Shown piece by piece: positions 9,139-18,101 of a stretch of 64,000 nucleotides of DNA. A program made the position numbers and the translations under genes. The stretch spans positions 124,001 through 188,000 of the forward strand of contig OY829369.1 of NCBI GenBank assembly GCA_963691775.1, in the 5' to 3' direction. The stretch comes from JAZBPO01 sp963691775. GTDB lineage: Bacteria; Pseudomonadota; Gammaproteobacteria; Pseudomonadales; Azotimanducaceae. The number at the start of each line of letters is the position of its first letter. Positions within the stretch are counted from its first letter, which is position 1. The notes beneath the pieces are model-generated. The model saw nothing but the letters and a program-made list of their open reading frames with translations, searched no databases and was not told the DNA's origin.

Positions 9139-10539
9139 CTGGACTTCTTCCCGATCTTCTATCGCATCACCGGTCGCGAGTGCCTCCTCGTGGGCGGTGG
9201 TGAGATCGCATTGCGGAAGGGCGAGGCGCTCACCCGCGCAGGCGCACGACTCCGCGTCATCGCCCCCGAGGTCGAAGACGCACTGCGCGCCCTCGTAGAG
9301 GCGACCCACGGTTCGATCGCACTGCGGGCGTTCGAAGCCGCCGACGTCGATGATTGTGCGCTCGTGGTCGCGGCCACGGACGACGGGATCGTGAACCGCG
9401 CCGTCCACGACGCGGCCGTCGCCGCGAATCTGCCGGTGAACGTCGTCGACCAACCCGATCTCTGCACCTACATCGTGCCGTCGATCGTGGACCGATCGCC
9501 GCTCGTCATCGCGCTGTCGAGCGGCGGTTCGGCGCCCGTGCTGCTGCGCCGGCTCCGGACGCGCCTCGAAGCGGAGCTGCCCGCCGCCTACGGCCGTCTT
9601 GCAGCGCTCGCGGGCGAGGCTCGGTCAGCCGTGAAGGCCGCATTCTCCGATCCCGATGCCAGGCGCCGTTTCTGGGAGCGGACCCTGGACGGACCGATCG
9701 CCGAGGCAGTCCTGTCCGGCCGCGAAGAAGAAGCGAATCGATTGCTGCAGACCGCAATCGCGGCCGGACCCGACGCGGATCTCACGCGCGGCGAGGTCTG
9801 GCTCGTGGGCGCAGGCCCGGGTGATCCGGATCTGCTGACCCTCGCTGCACTGCGACTGATGCAGGAAGCGGATGTCGTCTACTACGACAACCTCGTTTCT
9901 GCAGGCGTCCTCGATCTGGTGCGGCGTGACGCACGGCGGGTCTACGTCGGCAAGCGCCGCGGTGAGCATGCCGTGCCCCAGGACCGCATCAATGCGCTGC
10001 TCGCGGAGGAAGCGCAGAACGGGCAGCGGGCATTGCGCCTGAAGGGCGGCGATCCGTTCACCTTCGGACGCGGCGGTGAAGAAATCGCGACGCTAGCGGA
10101 GGAGGGCATTTCCTTCCGGGTCGTACCAGGCATCACCGCAGCCAACGGCTGTGCGGCCTATGCGGGCATTCCGCTCACGCACCGCGATCACGCCCAGTCG
10201 GTCCGCTTCGTCACGGGCCATCTGAAGGAGGGGGTGGTCAATCTTTCCTGGCCCGAACTCGCGGATCCACGACAAACGCTCGTCGTTTACATGGGGCTCG
10301 TGGCGCTGGAAGAGATCTGTGCACAATTGATCCATCACGGGCGTGCACCGGAAACACCGGTTGCCCTCGTGGAGTCCGGGACCCTCCCGGATCAGCGCGT
10401 AATCGTCGGCGATCTATCGACAATCGGTGAGCGCGTGCGCTCCGCGGGCGCCAAGGCGCCGACGCTGTTGATCATCGGCGAGGTAGTCAGCCTGCGCGCG
10501 AATCTGGCCTGGCGTGACGGGGCAGTCATCGAGGACTGA
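9139..10539 (+). CDS. cysG: Siroheme synthase (uroporphyrinogen-III methyltransferase / precorrin-2 dehydrogenase / ferrochelatase)
   Basis: Makes siroheme for sulfite and nitrite reductases. 466 residues. The N-terminal SirC-like part has the NAD-binding LLVGGGEIALRKGEALTRAGARL region and PVNVVDQPDLCTYIVPSI; the C-terminal SUMT domain starts near residue 220 with VWLVGAGPGDPDLLTLAAL, then LKGGDPFTFGRGGEE and VPGITAANGCAAYAGIPLTHRD. No ATG, GTG or TTG occurs in frame between the serS stop and the conserved N-terminus. The CTG at 9139 follows GGGGAGGG by about 7 nt and gives (M)DFFPIFYRITGRE, matching MDYLPLF... of known CysG. The first ATG (9190) would remove the start of the Rossmann fold. 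Confidence 0.93.
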   Translation: MDFFPIFYRITGRECLLVGGGEIALRKGEALTRAGARLRVIAPEVEDALRALVEATHGSIALRAFEAADVDDCALVVAATDDGIVNRAVHDAAVAANLPVNVVDQPDLCTYIVPSIVDRSPLVIALSSGGSAPVLLRRLRTRLEAELPAAYGRLAALAGEARSAVKAAFSDPDARRRFWERTLDGPIAEAVLSGREEEANRLLQTAIAAGPDADLTRGEVWLVGAGPGDPDLLTLAALRLMQEADVVYYDNLVSAGVLDLVRRDARRVYVGKRRGEHAVPQDRINALLAEEAQNGQRALRLKGGDPFTFGRGGEEIATLAEEGISFRVVPGITAANGCAAYAGIPLTHRDHAQSVRFVTGHLKEGVVNLSWPELADPRQTLVVYMGLVALEEICAQLIHHGRAPETPVALVESGTLPDQRVIVGDLSTIGERVRSAGAKAPTLLIIGEVVSLRANLAWRDGAVIED

Positions 10540-10540
10540 C

Positions 10541-10852
10541 TCAGAGGCAGTTGGTGGGGCGCGGCAGACCCGCGATCCGTGCACCCGTCTTCGCAGGCGA
10601 ACCTCCGAAAAGACGCATCAGGTGGATGCTGCGGCCCTTCTCTTCGCCGAGCGCGGTGCGCACTGCTTTCACGAGGGCGCGATTGTCCGGTGAGAGCTCG
10701 AAGCGCGCATGGAAGGCACGCAGTACCTCGATCACTTCCCAGTGCTCCGCGCAGAGTTCGATGCCTTCACGTTCGGCGAGCGTTTGCGCGACGTTTTCGT
10801 TCCAGTCCGCGAGATTCGCAAGATTGCCGTCTCGATCAAGGGGCGGCAGCAC
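10541..10852 (-). CDS. tusE: Sulfurtransferase TusE (DsrC family)
   Basis: Last step of the Tus sulfur relay: takes persulfide sulfur from TusBCD and passes it to MnmA for 2-thiouridine in tRNA. 103 residues with the DsrC fold (AEREGIELCAEHWEVIEVLR, FELSPDNRALVKAV) and the essential penultimate Cys in PRPTNCL. The second Cys found in true dissimilatory DsrC is absent, which fits TusE. It ends 1 nt from the cysG stop (convergent) and follows tusB by 3 nt. Confidence 0.93.
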   Translation of the reverse strand: MLPPLDRDGNLANLADWNENVAQTLAEREGIELCAEHWEVIEVLRAFHARFELSPDNRALVKAVRTALGEEKGRSIHLMRLFGGSPAKTGARIAGLPRPTNCL

Positions 10853-10855
10853 GGG

Positions 10856-11146
10856 TCAGCTCCAGCTCACGACGCGGTCGTGCTCCGCGCAAAGGGCAAC
10901 GAAGCCGACCTGATCGAGACGCCTGACCTGATTGCCTATGCGTGCATCAAGGCCACGCGCGAGCACATCCGGTTCCAGCGCACAGATCGAGATCGCATCG
11001 GGCAGGACATCCAGTCGCGCATCGAAGGCCCCGTAGACGCCATCGCGGATGAAGAGGACTGCATCGTCCGGCCGCACCACACGCAGACAGTCCGCGAGCG
11101 CTTCGCTGCCTCCGGGCGCGTGACTCACGACATGTAGCGTGCCCAT
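10856..11146 (-). CDS. tusB: Sulfur relay protein TusB (DsrH)
   Basis: Subunit of the TusBCD heterohexamer of the tRNA 2-thiolation relay. 96 residues beginning MGTLHVVSHAP, with DAVLFIRDGVYGA typical of DsrH/TusB. The ATG overlaps the tusC stop by the ATGA junction, so translation is probably coupled. Assignment rests on fold motifs and on order D-C-B-E, which is the standard Tus order. Confidence 0.9.
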   Translation of the reverse strand: MGTLHVVSHAPGGSEALADCLRVVRPDDAVLFIRDGVYGAFDARLDVLPDAISICALEPDVLARGLDARIGNQVRRLDQVGFVALCAEHDRVVSWS

Positions 11147-11499
11147 CAGAAACTCAGAACCTGATCGGCATCGGCGAGTAGCGCGGCGAGATCGTCATCG
11201 TCCAGCACCGTGACGGGAAGCAGGAGATCTTCCGTCGTCAAACCTCGCTGTTCGAGCGCTCGGCGGGTCACCCTGAGGTCTTCGACTTCGAACATCGGCA
11301 ATGCTTCCAGATTTGCCCCCAGGTTCTTCGCGCTGATCGCTTGTGCGCGCTGCGCCCGAACGAGCTGCCAGGCGCCGTCGCCGTCGAACACGAGGGTGGT
11401 CGGCACATCGAAGGCGGCAGCCGCCAGCACGGTGTCGAGGGCTTCTCGAGGCGCGGCACTGCCGTACGGCGCCTTGCGCGTCAGCACGACGAGGCGCAT
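11146..11499 (-). CDS. tusC: Sulfur relay protein TusC (DsrF)
   Basis: Subunit of TusBCD. 117 residues from the ATG at 11497-11499, giving MRLVVLTRKAPYGSAAPREALD, the usual TusC/DsrF start; the frame remains open upstream but that part overlaps tusD. The ATG overlaps the tusD stop (ATGA), and the stop overlaps tusB. The order and tight overlaps make tusDCBE one translationally coupled operon. Confidence 0.92.
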   Translation of the reverse strand: MRLVVLTRKAPYGSAAPREALDTVLAAAAFDVPTTLVFDGDGAWQLVRAQRAQAISAKNLGANLEALPMFEVEDLRVTRRALEQRGLTTEDLLLPVTVLDDDDLAALLADADQVLSF

Positions 11500-11891
11500 C
11501 ACGGCACGAAGGTCACGACGCGATCGGCGTTCAGCGCCGCATCGATCAACTGGCCAAGGCCGGAGATCTGGAAAGCGGTGTCGAGATTGCCCTGACCACG
11601 CGCGTAGCGCCGCGCCTCCGCTTCGTCCAGCAGGCCGTGACGGAGCGCTGAGGCCACGCACACCACGAGATCAACCTCGTACCGCCGGCCGAACTCGGCC
11701 CAGGCCACCGCTACGTCACGTTCGTCCTGGGGCGCAACGGTGAGGGCCGAGGCGGTGTGGACGCCCGCGCCCTGAAAGAACACGCGTGCCAGCTCGTGCC
11801 CCGCCGTCAGCACCGCCTCGGCGAAATCGAGGGCGGCGCGTGCGCAGTCCCCGTCGGCGGGGCCGCCCTGCACGTGAATCGCAAAGCGCAT
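11499..11891 (-). CDS. tusD: Sulfurtransferase TusD (DsrE)
   Basis: Receives sulfur from TusA on its conserved Cys and hands it to TusE. 130 residues starting MRFAIHVQGGP; active Cys in VDLVVCVASALRHG. The open frame continues upstream to 11954, but that stretch contains a strong hairpin (11911-11942) behind yccA, so the ATG at 11891 is preferred. First gene of tusDCBE. Confidence 0.93.
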   Translation of the reverse strand: MRFAIHVQGGPADGDCARAALDFAEAVLTAGHELARVFFQGAGVHTASALTVAPQDERDVAVAWAEFGRRYEVDLVVCVASALRHGLLDEAEARRYARGQGNLDTAFQISGLGQLIDAALNADRVVTFVP

Positions 11892-11910
11892 CCGGTGTCC
11901 CTGCAAGCAG

Positions 11911-11942
11911 ACGGCCCCGGGCGTCGAGACGCGCGGGGCCGT
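11911..11942 (-). terminator. Hairpin after yccA, probable terminator
   Basis: Stem of nine pairs (ACGGCCCCG with CGGGGCCGT), one mismatch, then GCGT/ACGC around a CGAG tetraloop. It lies between the yccA stop and the tusD start on the transcribed strand. No U-run follows, so it could also act as an attenuator between yccA and tusD. Confidence 0.55.
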
Positions 11943-11977
11943 CGAAGTGGTCACCGAGCCGAAGCCCGGGCATGCAT

Positions 11978-12667
11978 TCAGTCGTCGCCGGCGAAGCCGA
12001 TGAGCTGGAGCAGCGTGAGGAAGATGTTGTACAGCGACACGTAGAGCGTGACCGTCGCCGAGATGTAGTTGCGCTCACCGCCATGGATGATCGCGCTTGT
12101 CTGCCAGCCCACAAGCAGGGAAGACAGGCCGAGGAACATGCACGCGACCGTCAGGCTGAGCGCCGGAATGCCCAGGAAGACATTCGCGATACCCGCGATG
12201 AACGCGATCATGATGCCGATCGAGATGAAGCCGGTGAGGGCCGTGAAGTTCTTCTTCGTGATGAGTGTGTAGGCGCTCATGCCGGTGAAGATGACGGCGG
12301 TGCCACCAAGGGCTAGCACGATGGTCTCAGCGCCCCGAAATTCGAGGAAGTAGTTCAGGATCGGGCCGAGGGTCAGGCCCATGAACCCCGTGAGCGCGAA
12401 GGTCCAGACGATGCCCCAGCCGCTGTCCTTGGTCTTCTCGATCGCGAACAGCAAACCGACGTAGGGCAGCAGCATGAGCAGGCCCATCGGCTGGAACTGC
12501 ACTAACATGGAGATCGTCGCCGTGACGGCGCTGAAGGCCACCGTCATCGCGAGGAGCATGTAGGTGTTGCGCAGGACCTTGACGGCATCTGCGTCGAGAG
12601 AGGCGCCAGAGACCGCTCCGGGGCGGGCGGTGGCCTCGCTGGTGTAGACCGGACGTCGCTGTTCCAT
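11978..12667 (-). CDS. yccA: Bax inhibitor-1/YccA family inner-membrane protein
   Basis: Multispanning membrane protein; E. coli YccA is a substrate and modulator of FtsH. 229 residues with seven hydrophobic segments from about residue 35 on, including LRNTYMLLAMTVAFSAVTAT, and an acidic C-terminus (IGFAGDD). I chose the ATG at 12667 because AGGAGAAG precedes it; the frame extends 14 codons further. It sits between the tus genes and tRNA-Ser as in Pseudomonas. Confidence 0.92.
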   Translation of the reverse strand: MEQRRPVYTSEATARPGAVSGASLDADAVKVLRNTYMLLAMTVAFSAVTATISMLVQFQPMGLLMLLPYVGLLFAIEKTKDSGWGIVWTFALTGFMGLTLGPILNYFLEFRGAETIVLALGGTAVIFTGMSAYTLITKKNFTALTGFISIGIMIAFIAGIANVFLGIPALSLTVACMFLGLSSLLVGWQTSAIIHGGERNYISATVTLYVSLYNIFLTLLQLIGFAGDD

Positions 12668-12732
12668 GGATTGCTTCTCCTGTGGATACGGAAAGGGTAC
12701 TTCGTGCACCCGAACTCGACCGTGTACATCGT

Positions 12733-12761
12733 TATATACGGTTTGACTGCTGCGTTTTCAA
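12733..12761 (-). promoter_or_regulatory. Sigma-70-type promoter for yccA
   Basis: On the minus strand TTGAAA (12761-12756) and TATATA (12738-12733) are separated by 17 nt. The stretch is AT-rich against GC-rich surroundings and points at yccA, whose start is 65 nt downstream of the -10 box. Confidence 0.6.
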
Positions 12762-12774
12762 CCGCGCCAACCGC

Positions 12775-12780
12775 TATACT
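12775..12780 (+). promoter_or_regulatory. Probable -10 box for tRNA-Ser
   Basis: TATACT lies 10 nt upstream of the mature tRNA 5' end, the spacing expected for a tRNA with a very short leader. The matching -35 is poor, so this call is tentative. It is divergent from the yccA promoter. Confidence 0.4.
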
Positions 12781-12790
12781 CGCGCCCGCT

Positions 12791-12878
12791 GGAGAGGTGG
12801 CTGAGTGGTCGAAAGCACCGGTCTTGAAAACCGGCGAGTCGAAAGGCTCCGTGGGTTCGAATCCCACCCTCTCCGCCA
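12791..12878 (+). tRNA. tRNA-Ser (anticodon UGA)
   Basis: The 7-bp acceptor stem GGAGAGG/CCTCTCC is followed by G and an encoded CCA. The anticodon loop is CTTGAAA between CCGGT and ACCGG, so the anticodon is UGA and reads UCA codons. There is a long variable arm (GAGTCGAAAGGCTC) and a T arm GTGGG-TTCGAAT-CCCAC. It is not tRNA-Sec, which would have anticodon UCA and a longer acceptor stem. Confidence 0.98.
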
Positions 12879-12966
12879 ACTCGGCAACCCTCGGCATCGC
12901 GCGCGTCCGCGAGCGTCTCTACATCCAGCATGCCGCACCGCAGAGGCGCGCAAGGCGCGCCGCCCG

Positions 12967-15900
12967 TCACTCCCCCGAGACCGCAACGACGTTGTCGTCG
13001 CTGTTGCGGTCGATGAACTTGTTGTACGGATCAACGCCGGCGTAGGTCGGCGCCACGTCGCTGATCACCTCGATCGTCTGAGCGCCCGACGTGACCGCTC
13101 GGCGTTCCATGTGCAGCACGTTCTCTGCGCCGAACACGCCAAGCCCCGGTCGCGCCGTGAACAAGCCCACGTCGAAGGTGTCGTCGAGCGGCGCCTCGGT
13201 CTCGCTGCCGAGCCCATCAGCGTAGGCCTTGCCGGCCACCACGCTCAGCGTTGTCCGGTAGCGGCCGTCGTCGAGCATCTCGACGACCGCATCCTCCACC
13301 TTCAGGTCGTAGATCGTAATGCGTTCGAGCAGATCCGCGACCAGCGTCTCCTCGGCCTCATCGCGGGCGAGTGACCGGAAGCCGGCAACGAGATCAAGGG
13401 ACGACGCGTACGGCTGGCTCTTGAAGCGGTACTGATCGAGGAGCCTGGCGAGCATTGCGTTCACGCGTGCCTCGCCGAGCCGATCCTGGAGCAGGTACAG
13501 AACCACGGCGCCCTTGCGATAGTGGATGTACGGCTGATTCTCGACGCGGTAGAGCGGAAGCTCTTCGATGGCTTCGCTGCCGCGCGCGCTGAGATAGCGA
13601 TCGAGCTCGTACTTCAGAAAGCGGCGAATCTTGTCCTCGCCGAGCATCGCCTTCATGACCATCAGCGCCGAGTACTGGGCCATGCTCTCGACAAGCATCG
13701 TACCGCCCTGCTGATCGGCGCTGATGAGCTGATGGGCCCAGTACTGATGACCAAACTCGTGCGCCGTCACGTAGGTTACATAGTCGATGCTGTCCGGATT
13801 GCGAACGTCGGCTATGAAGCCGAGGGTCTCGGAGTAGGGAACGGTTCCCGCGAAGGCCTGGGCGAAGCTCGCGTAGGCAGGGAATTCGATGATGCGGGCG
13901 TAGTCGAATTGATAGGGGCCGAAGTTCGCCTTGTAGTAGGCGAGCGACTGCTCTGTGGCATCGAGCATCCGGTCGACGTTGAAGTCATGATCCGGGTGGA
14001 AGTAGACCTCCATGTCGACGCCGTCGGCGGTACGTGAGCGGACCTCGTAGTTCGCCGACTGCACGGAGAAGAACGCGAGGATCGGACTGCGCGCGACGAA
14101 TCGTGCGACGCGGCGGCCGTCGACGATCTCGTCCGAAACGCGGCTGCCCGGCGCGATGGGAGTCTGCTCCGGCACGGTGCTCACCGTGATGTCGGAGGTC
14201 ACCCAGTCGGCATCACCTACATAGTTGCGCTCACGGGCGCTCTCGTCCTCGAGCCGTGCGGGCCGAAGCTCGGCGGGCAGGTCGTACTTCCTCCGTGTCG
14301 CTCGATCACTCAGCAATCCATCCCTGGACATGCCGAGCGAAGGCGCGAACTCAGCATTGTTCAAAAAGGTGCCGTTGCGCACGAGGCGCGTGTCGTTGCC
14401 CTTGGCCCTGAACCCGCGCTGCTCGCGGGAGGAGCGGAACGAGAGCGCGCGCGTTTCGCCCACTTCCAGAGGCGGGTCGAGCGCGTAGATGCGGTAGCGA
14501 TTGGCCTCGTCATGCTCAACGAGTACGGCACCCGGGATGTCAACGGCGTCCACGCGGACGCGCTGGTCCTCGAAGCGCACGTGCAGTGACTCTACCGGCG
14601 CACCCGTGTCGTTGATCATCGTGAGCGTTCCGGACGCCTCCATGCGCAGCGCCTCGGGGTAGAGGTCGATGTTCAGCACCATGTCCGTGAAGGAAGGCTG
14701 CTTGAGCGACTCGTACTGCAGATAGGTCTTCTCGTAGTCCGCGAGGCGCTCCTCACCGGCGTCGTTCGTCTCATAGACGTTGAGCTGATTGGTGTTGTGG
14801 AAGACGAATACGCCCGTTCCTATGAATACGACTGCGGCGCCGGCCATGACCATGCCGGCAAGGCCCGTAAGGCGCCGGGGCGCCTGCCGCATCTGCGCAC
14901 GCACGCTCACGGCCGTGCCACGGCGCCACAGCGCATGGGCAGTCACTGCAAGCATCACAGAGAAAGCAAGCCAGTACAGACGCAGCCACCAGGCGCCAGC
15001 GGCACTCACGTCCGCGCCATTCATGTCTGAAAGCGGAACCGCAATCCCACGGCCGAAGAGGTAGAGCGGGTGGTCGTAGCCCATTGAATTGAACGTGATG
15101 GTCGCGACGAGGTAGACGAGCATCAGTGCCCAGCCGATGTACTTGTTCGGCGACAGTGCCTGGACGAACACCGACAGGATCGCGAGGGAGAACATCTCGA
15201 CCGTCGTCGGCAGGACGTACCAGGTGAGGTACTTCGTCAGTTCGACGGTCGTATAGCCCTTCAGCAACTGCACCAGCATCGCACCGACAACCGAGATGGC
15301 CAGGGACGCAAGCAGCACGCCGACCACCGCTAGGGTCTTGGGGAGCATGAACGCCCAGTTCGGAACGGCGCTCGCGTCGATGATCTCGCTGATGCGCACA
15401 TCCCGATCCCGCCAGACAAGCTCGCCGCCGTAGAAAATGGCGATCACGAGCGGAATGATCGTGAATGTGCCCTGCAGGAGTTCCAGCACCGCAAAGGTGC
15501 GAGGGAAGGCCGGCGTACCGTAGAGGCTGGTGGAGAAAGAGAGCGCCGCGATTGAATTGAACAGGCCGAAGGCGATCAGGATGAAAAACGCCGGGCTGAG
15601 GAAGACCTGACGCATCTCGTGTCGCGTGCGGACGACAAGGCGGGACGATGCAAGACCCTCGATGGACGGTGCAGGCAGGGTATCCGCGCGCAGGGGCGAT
15701 TCATCCGCCAGCGCCGCGGCTTCGCGTTCCTGCTTCTGCAATTGCCGCTTGCTCGACGCACGCTCGGCGAAGGTGAAGCGGCCGTACGCGAATGCGAGTG
15801 CCGCCAGACCCACCAGGATCCACAGCGCCCGATTGCCGATCAGCACGCCTTCGAGCGGCACCGTGAGCGAGTTCCGTTCCGCGGCGGTCCAGTAACGCGT

Positions 15901-16557
15901 AAGCATCTCGTAGGCGCCACCACCGAAGGGGTCGAGCCAGGCGCCCAGGAGCATGAGCTCCGGGTCGAACTCCGTAGCGGCGCTGAACACCAGGTAGAGA
16001 ATCAGGAATGCGACCACGGCGACGTAGCTCGCCATCATCGAGCGCGTCATCGTCGCGACTGCGAAGAACAGCGCCGAGGTCAGGAAGATCCCCGGCAGGG
16101 CGAACACCAGATAGGGCACCGCGTAGTAGCTGAGGCGCGTCGGCCCGACGGTCTCGGGATCGATCCACGGCATTGCGGAGCCGATCAGGATCGCCAACGG
16201 CACGCTCAAGAAGGAGAACGCAGAAATTCCGAAGGCGCCCGTGAAGCGCCCGATCAGATAGTCGAACTTGCTGACGCGCGTCGAACGCACCATGGGGCCG
16301 AAGCCGCTGTCGTCGTCCCGGACGATCACGTTGGCGACAAACGCGGTCGTCACGAACATGAAGAAGATCGTCAGGACCAACATGGTGAGGCTGATCGCGC
16401 CGGGGCTGTTGACGTTGACGTTGCCGCCGCTGCCGATCTGTACGTTCTCGGAGACGACGGCGCCGAACGTGAGCAGGAAGAACAGGATGCTCACGAACCA
16501 GAAGACCGGATTGCGCAATTGATAGCGGAACTCGAAGGCCGCAATGCTGGCGAACAT
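12967..16557 (-). CDS. ABC transporter permease fused to an M1-family metallopeptidase
   Basis: 1196 residues. Residues 1 to about 580 form an ABC-2 type permease with around twelve hydrophobic segments (first MFASIAAFEFRYQLRNPVFW). Residues from about 640 form an M1 aminopeptidase-like domain with zinc motif HEFGH at about 933-937 and a Glu ligand 20 residues later (GTMLVESMAQYSA). The peptidase should face the periplasm after the last membrane helix. ATG start after GGAG. The ATPase gene ends 15 nt upstream, so the two make one exporter-like complex. The substrate is unknown; export or trimming of peptides is inference from the fusion. Confidence 0.88.
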   Translation of the reverse strand: MFASIAAFEFRYQLRNPVFWFVSILFFLLTFGAVVSENVQIGSGGNVNVNSPGAISLTMLVLTIFFMFVTTAFVANVIVRDDDSGFGPMVRSTRVSKFDYLIGRFTGAFGISAFSFLSVPLAILIGSAMPWIDPETVGPTRLSYYAVPYLVFALPGIFLTSALFFAVATMTRSMMASYVAVVAFLILYLVFSAATEFDPELMLLGAWLDPFGGGAYEMLTRYWTAAERNSLTVPLEGVLIGNRALWILVGLAALAFAYGRFTFAERASSKRQLQKQEREAAALADESPLRADTLPAPSIEGLASSRLVVRTRHEMRQVFLSPAFFILIAFGLFNSIAALSFSTSLYGTPAFPRTFAVLELLQGTFTIIPLVIAIFYGGELVWRDRDVRISEIIDASAVPNWAFMLPKTLAVVGVLLASLAISVVGAMLVQLLKGYTTVELTKYLTWYVLPTTVEMFSLAILSVFVQALSPNKYIGWALMLVYLVATITFNSMGYDHPLYLFGRGIAVPLSDMNGADVSAAGAWWLRLYWLAFSVMLAVTAHALWRRGTAVSVRAQMRQAPRRLTGLAGMVMAGAAVVFIGTGVFVFHNTNQLNVYETNDAGEERLADYEKTYLQYESLKQPSFTDMVLNIDLYPEALRMEASGTLTMINDTGAPVESLHVRFEDQRVRVDAVDIPGAVLVEHDEANRYRIYALDPPLEVGETRALSFRSSREQRGFRAKGNDTRLVRNGTFLNNAEFAPSLGMSRDGLLSDRATRRKYDLPAELRPARLEDESARERNYVGDADWVTSDITVSTVPEQTPIAPGSRVSDEIVDGRRVARFVARSPILAFFSVQSANYEVRSRTADGVDMEVYFHPDHDFNVDRMLDATEQSLAYYKANFGPYQFDYARIIEFPAYASFAQAFAGTVPYSETLGFIADVRNPDSIDYVTYVTAHEFGHQYWAHQLISADQQGGTMLVESMAQYSALMVMKAMLGEDKIRRFLKYELDRYLSARGSEAIEELPLYRVENQPYIHYRKGAVVLYLLQDRLGEARVNAMLARLLDQYRFKSQPYASSLDLVAGFRSLARDEAEETLVADLLERITIYDLKVEDAVVEMLDDGRYRTTLSVVAGKAYADGLGSETEAPLDDTFDVGLFTARPGLGVFGAENVLHMERRAVTSGAQTIEVISDVAPTYAGVDPYNKFIDRNSDDNVVAVSGE

Positions 16558-16572
16558 GTGTATGCGCTCCGA

Positions 16573-17466
16573 TCAGGCCGCAGCGCGGGCGCTGTCGCGC
16601 CGCGAGCGCGTGAGCGTCGAGAAGTACACGTCCTCGAGCCCGCCTTCGGCCGCCTCGAAGCCGTCGCCCGGATCGGAATCGGCGAGCACGTTGATGATCG
16701 TCGAGCCGGCGAACAGGCGCGTGGAGATCACCTCGTAGCGCGTCTGATGGTCTGCGAGCTCGCTGCGGGGAATCACCTTCGAGAACACCGTACCGCGGGT
16801 CGCCTCGATGAGATCGGTGGGAGCCCCCTCGAGTCGGATCACGCCACCGGCGAGGACGGCCATGCGGGGACACAGATCGGCGACGTCCTCGACGATGTGG
16901 GTCGAGAGAATGACCACGACGTTCTCGCCGATCTCCGCCAGCAGGTTCAGGAACCGATTGCGCTCCTCGGGGTCGAGTCCGGCCGTGGGCTCGTCGACGA
17001 TAATCAATTGGGGATCGCCGATGAGTGCCTGGGCGATGCCGAAGCGCTGACGCATGCCGCCTGAGAAGCCGGCAATGGCCTTCTTGCGCACGTCCCAGAG
17101 ATTGGTCTGCGAAAGCAGCGTCTCGACCGTGGCCTTGCGGTCAGCCTTGTCCGCAATGCCCTTGAGTACGGCCATGTGGTCGAGCATGTCGTAGGCACTG
17201 ACCCGCGGGTACACGCCGAAGTCCTGGGGCAGATAGCCAAGCTTCTCGCGCAGCGCCTCGGGGTGCGCGAGCACATCGATGTCGCCAAAGTGGATGCTGC
17301 CGCTCGTGGGCGTCTGCAGCGTCGCCACGGTCCTCATGAGCGTCGACTTGCCGGCCCCGTTCGGGCCGAGCAGGCCGAACATGCCCTTCGGGATCTCGAT
17401 CGACACAGCATCGAGCGCTCTGGTGCCGTTGGGATAGATGTGCGTGACCTGGTCGAGCTTGAGCAC
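16573..17466 (-). CDS. ABC transporter ATP-binding protein
   Basis: ATPase partner of the permease-peptidase fusion. 297 residues with Walker A GPNGAGKST, Q-loop LPQDFGVYP, signature FSGGMRQR, Walker B LIIVDEPTAGLD and switch His in STHIVEDV. GTG start (17464-17466) preceded by AAGGAGA. About 75 C-terminal residues after the ATPase core carry no recognised domain. It is first in the two-gene operon. Confidence 0.93.
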   Translation of the reverse strand: MLKLDQVTHIYPNGTRALDAVSIEIPKGMFGLLGPNGAGKSTLMRTVATLQTPTSGSIHFGDIDVLAHPEALREKLGYLPQDFGVYPRVSAYDMLDHMAVLKGIADKADRKATVETLLSQTNLWDVRKKAIAGFSGGMRQRFGIAQALIGDPQLIIVDEPTAGLDPEERNRFLNLLAEIGENVVVILSTHIVEDVADLCPRMAVLAGGVIRLEGAPTDLIEATRGTVFSKVIPRSELADHQTRYEVISTRLFAGSTIINVLADSDPGDGFEAAEGGLEDVYFSTLTRSRRDSARAAA

Positions 17467-18101
17467 CTGAATCTCCTTTCGCGCCGCATGGGCACAGCCG
17501 GCCCGGAAGGGGCCCCTTTCGCGGCGCGCATGCTACTGGATCGCGGACAGCTCTCGTAGCTTTTGGGACTAAGCGAAGCGTGCTCGCGTTAAAAAAAAGC
17601 GGGAGGTGTTGCCGACGCCAGAGGCGCCTCATTGATGCGCTGGGCGCGGCGCGAGCTTTGACACCGCGAAAAGAAGATGTGACCGCTGCGCTGCAGCACT
17701 GCGGCAATTGCGCTTTTCCGCGTAGGGATCGCCTTGGGATCGCCCTGGACCTGCCCTCAGGCCGGGCTGTGACGGCGTGCACGCCTACAGACGCAGTCGC
17801 AGCCAGGCGCACAGCAACCATCGACGCCCGCCTGCACTCCAAACTCGTGCATCGCCCAGAGCTGTGGTCAACTGCAGCGGGCCCGGCAGGGCCTCCAGGC
17901 GACAGCAGGAAAGGAGTCCTCAGTGCCGCGACCTCGAACAGCTGTTCTCACCCGCGCTTTCCATTCTTTATGCGCAAAGGGCGCGCGCCCGAGCTTGCAA
18001 ACACACGCACCTTTCCCAAAACGTGCGCCTTCGATTCCGTGCGCCTGCAGACTGCCGGCCTGCGCGCCCGGCGGCGCGGGCACCCCTGGAGCCTCCCTGT
18101 A
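17467..18101. other. Intergenic region between divergent genes
   Basis: 635 nt between the ABC operon (leftward) and the DUF5995 gene (rightward). It should hold both promoters, but I see no convincing -35/-10 pair. One A-run (AAAAAAAA) lies at about 17592. Open frames cross it on the plus strand but lack any recognisable protein. No tRNA, repeat or riboswitch seen. Confidence 0.5.

Noticed and set aside
10541..11891. Dissimilatory sulfur oxidation (dsr) genes
   Set aside because: DsrC-like protein has only the C-terminal Cys and the set sits in the Tus context, so this is the tRNA thiolation relay.
12791..12878. Possibility that the tRNA is tRNA-Sec
   Set aside because: Anticodon is UGA (serine), acceptor stem is 7 bp, and the structure is a standard tRNA-Ser.
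15619..17064. 481-codon open frame on the plus strand
   Set aside because: Antisense to the ABC permease-peptidase and ATPase genes; composition is arginine/histidine-rich shadow sequence.
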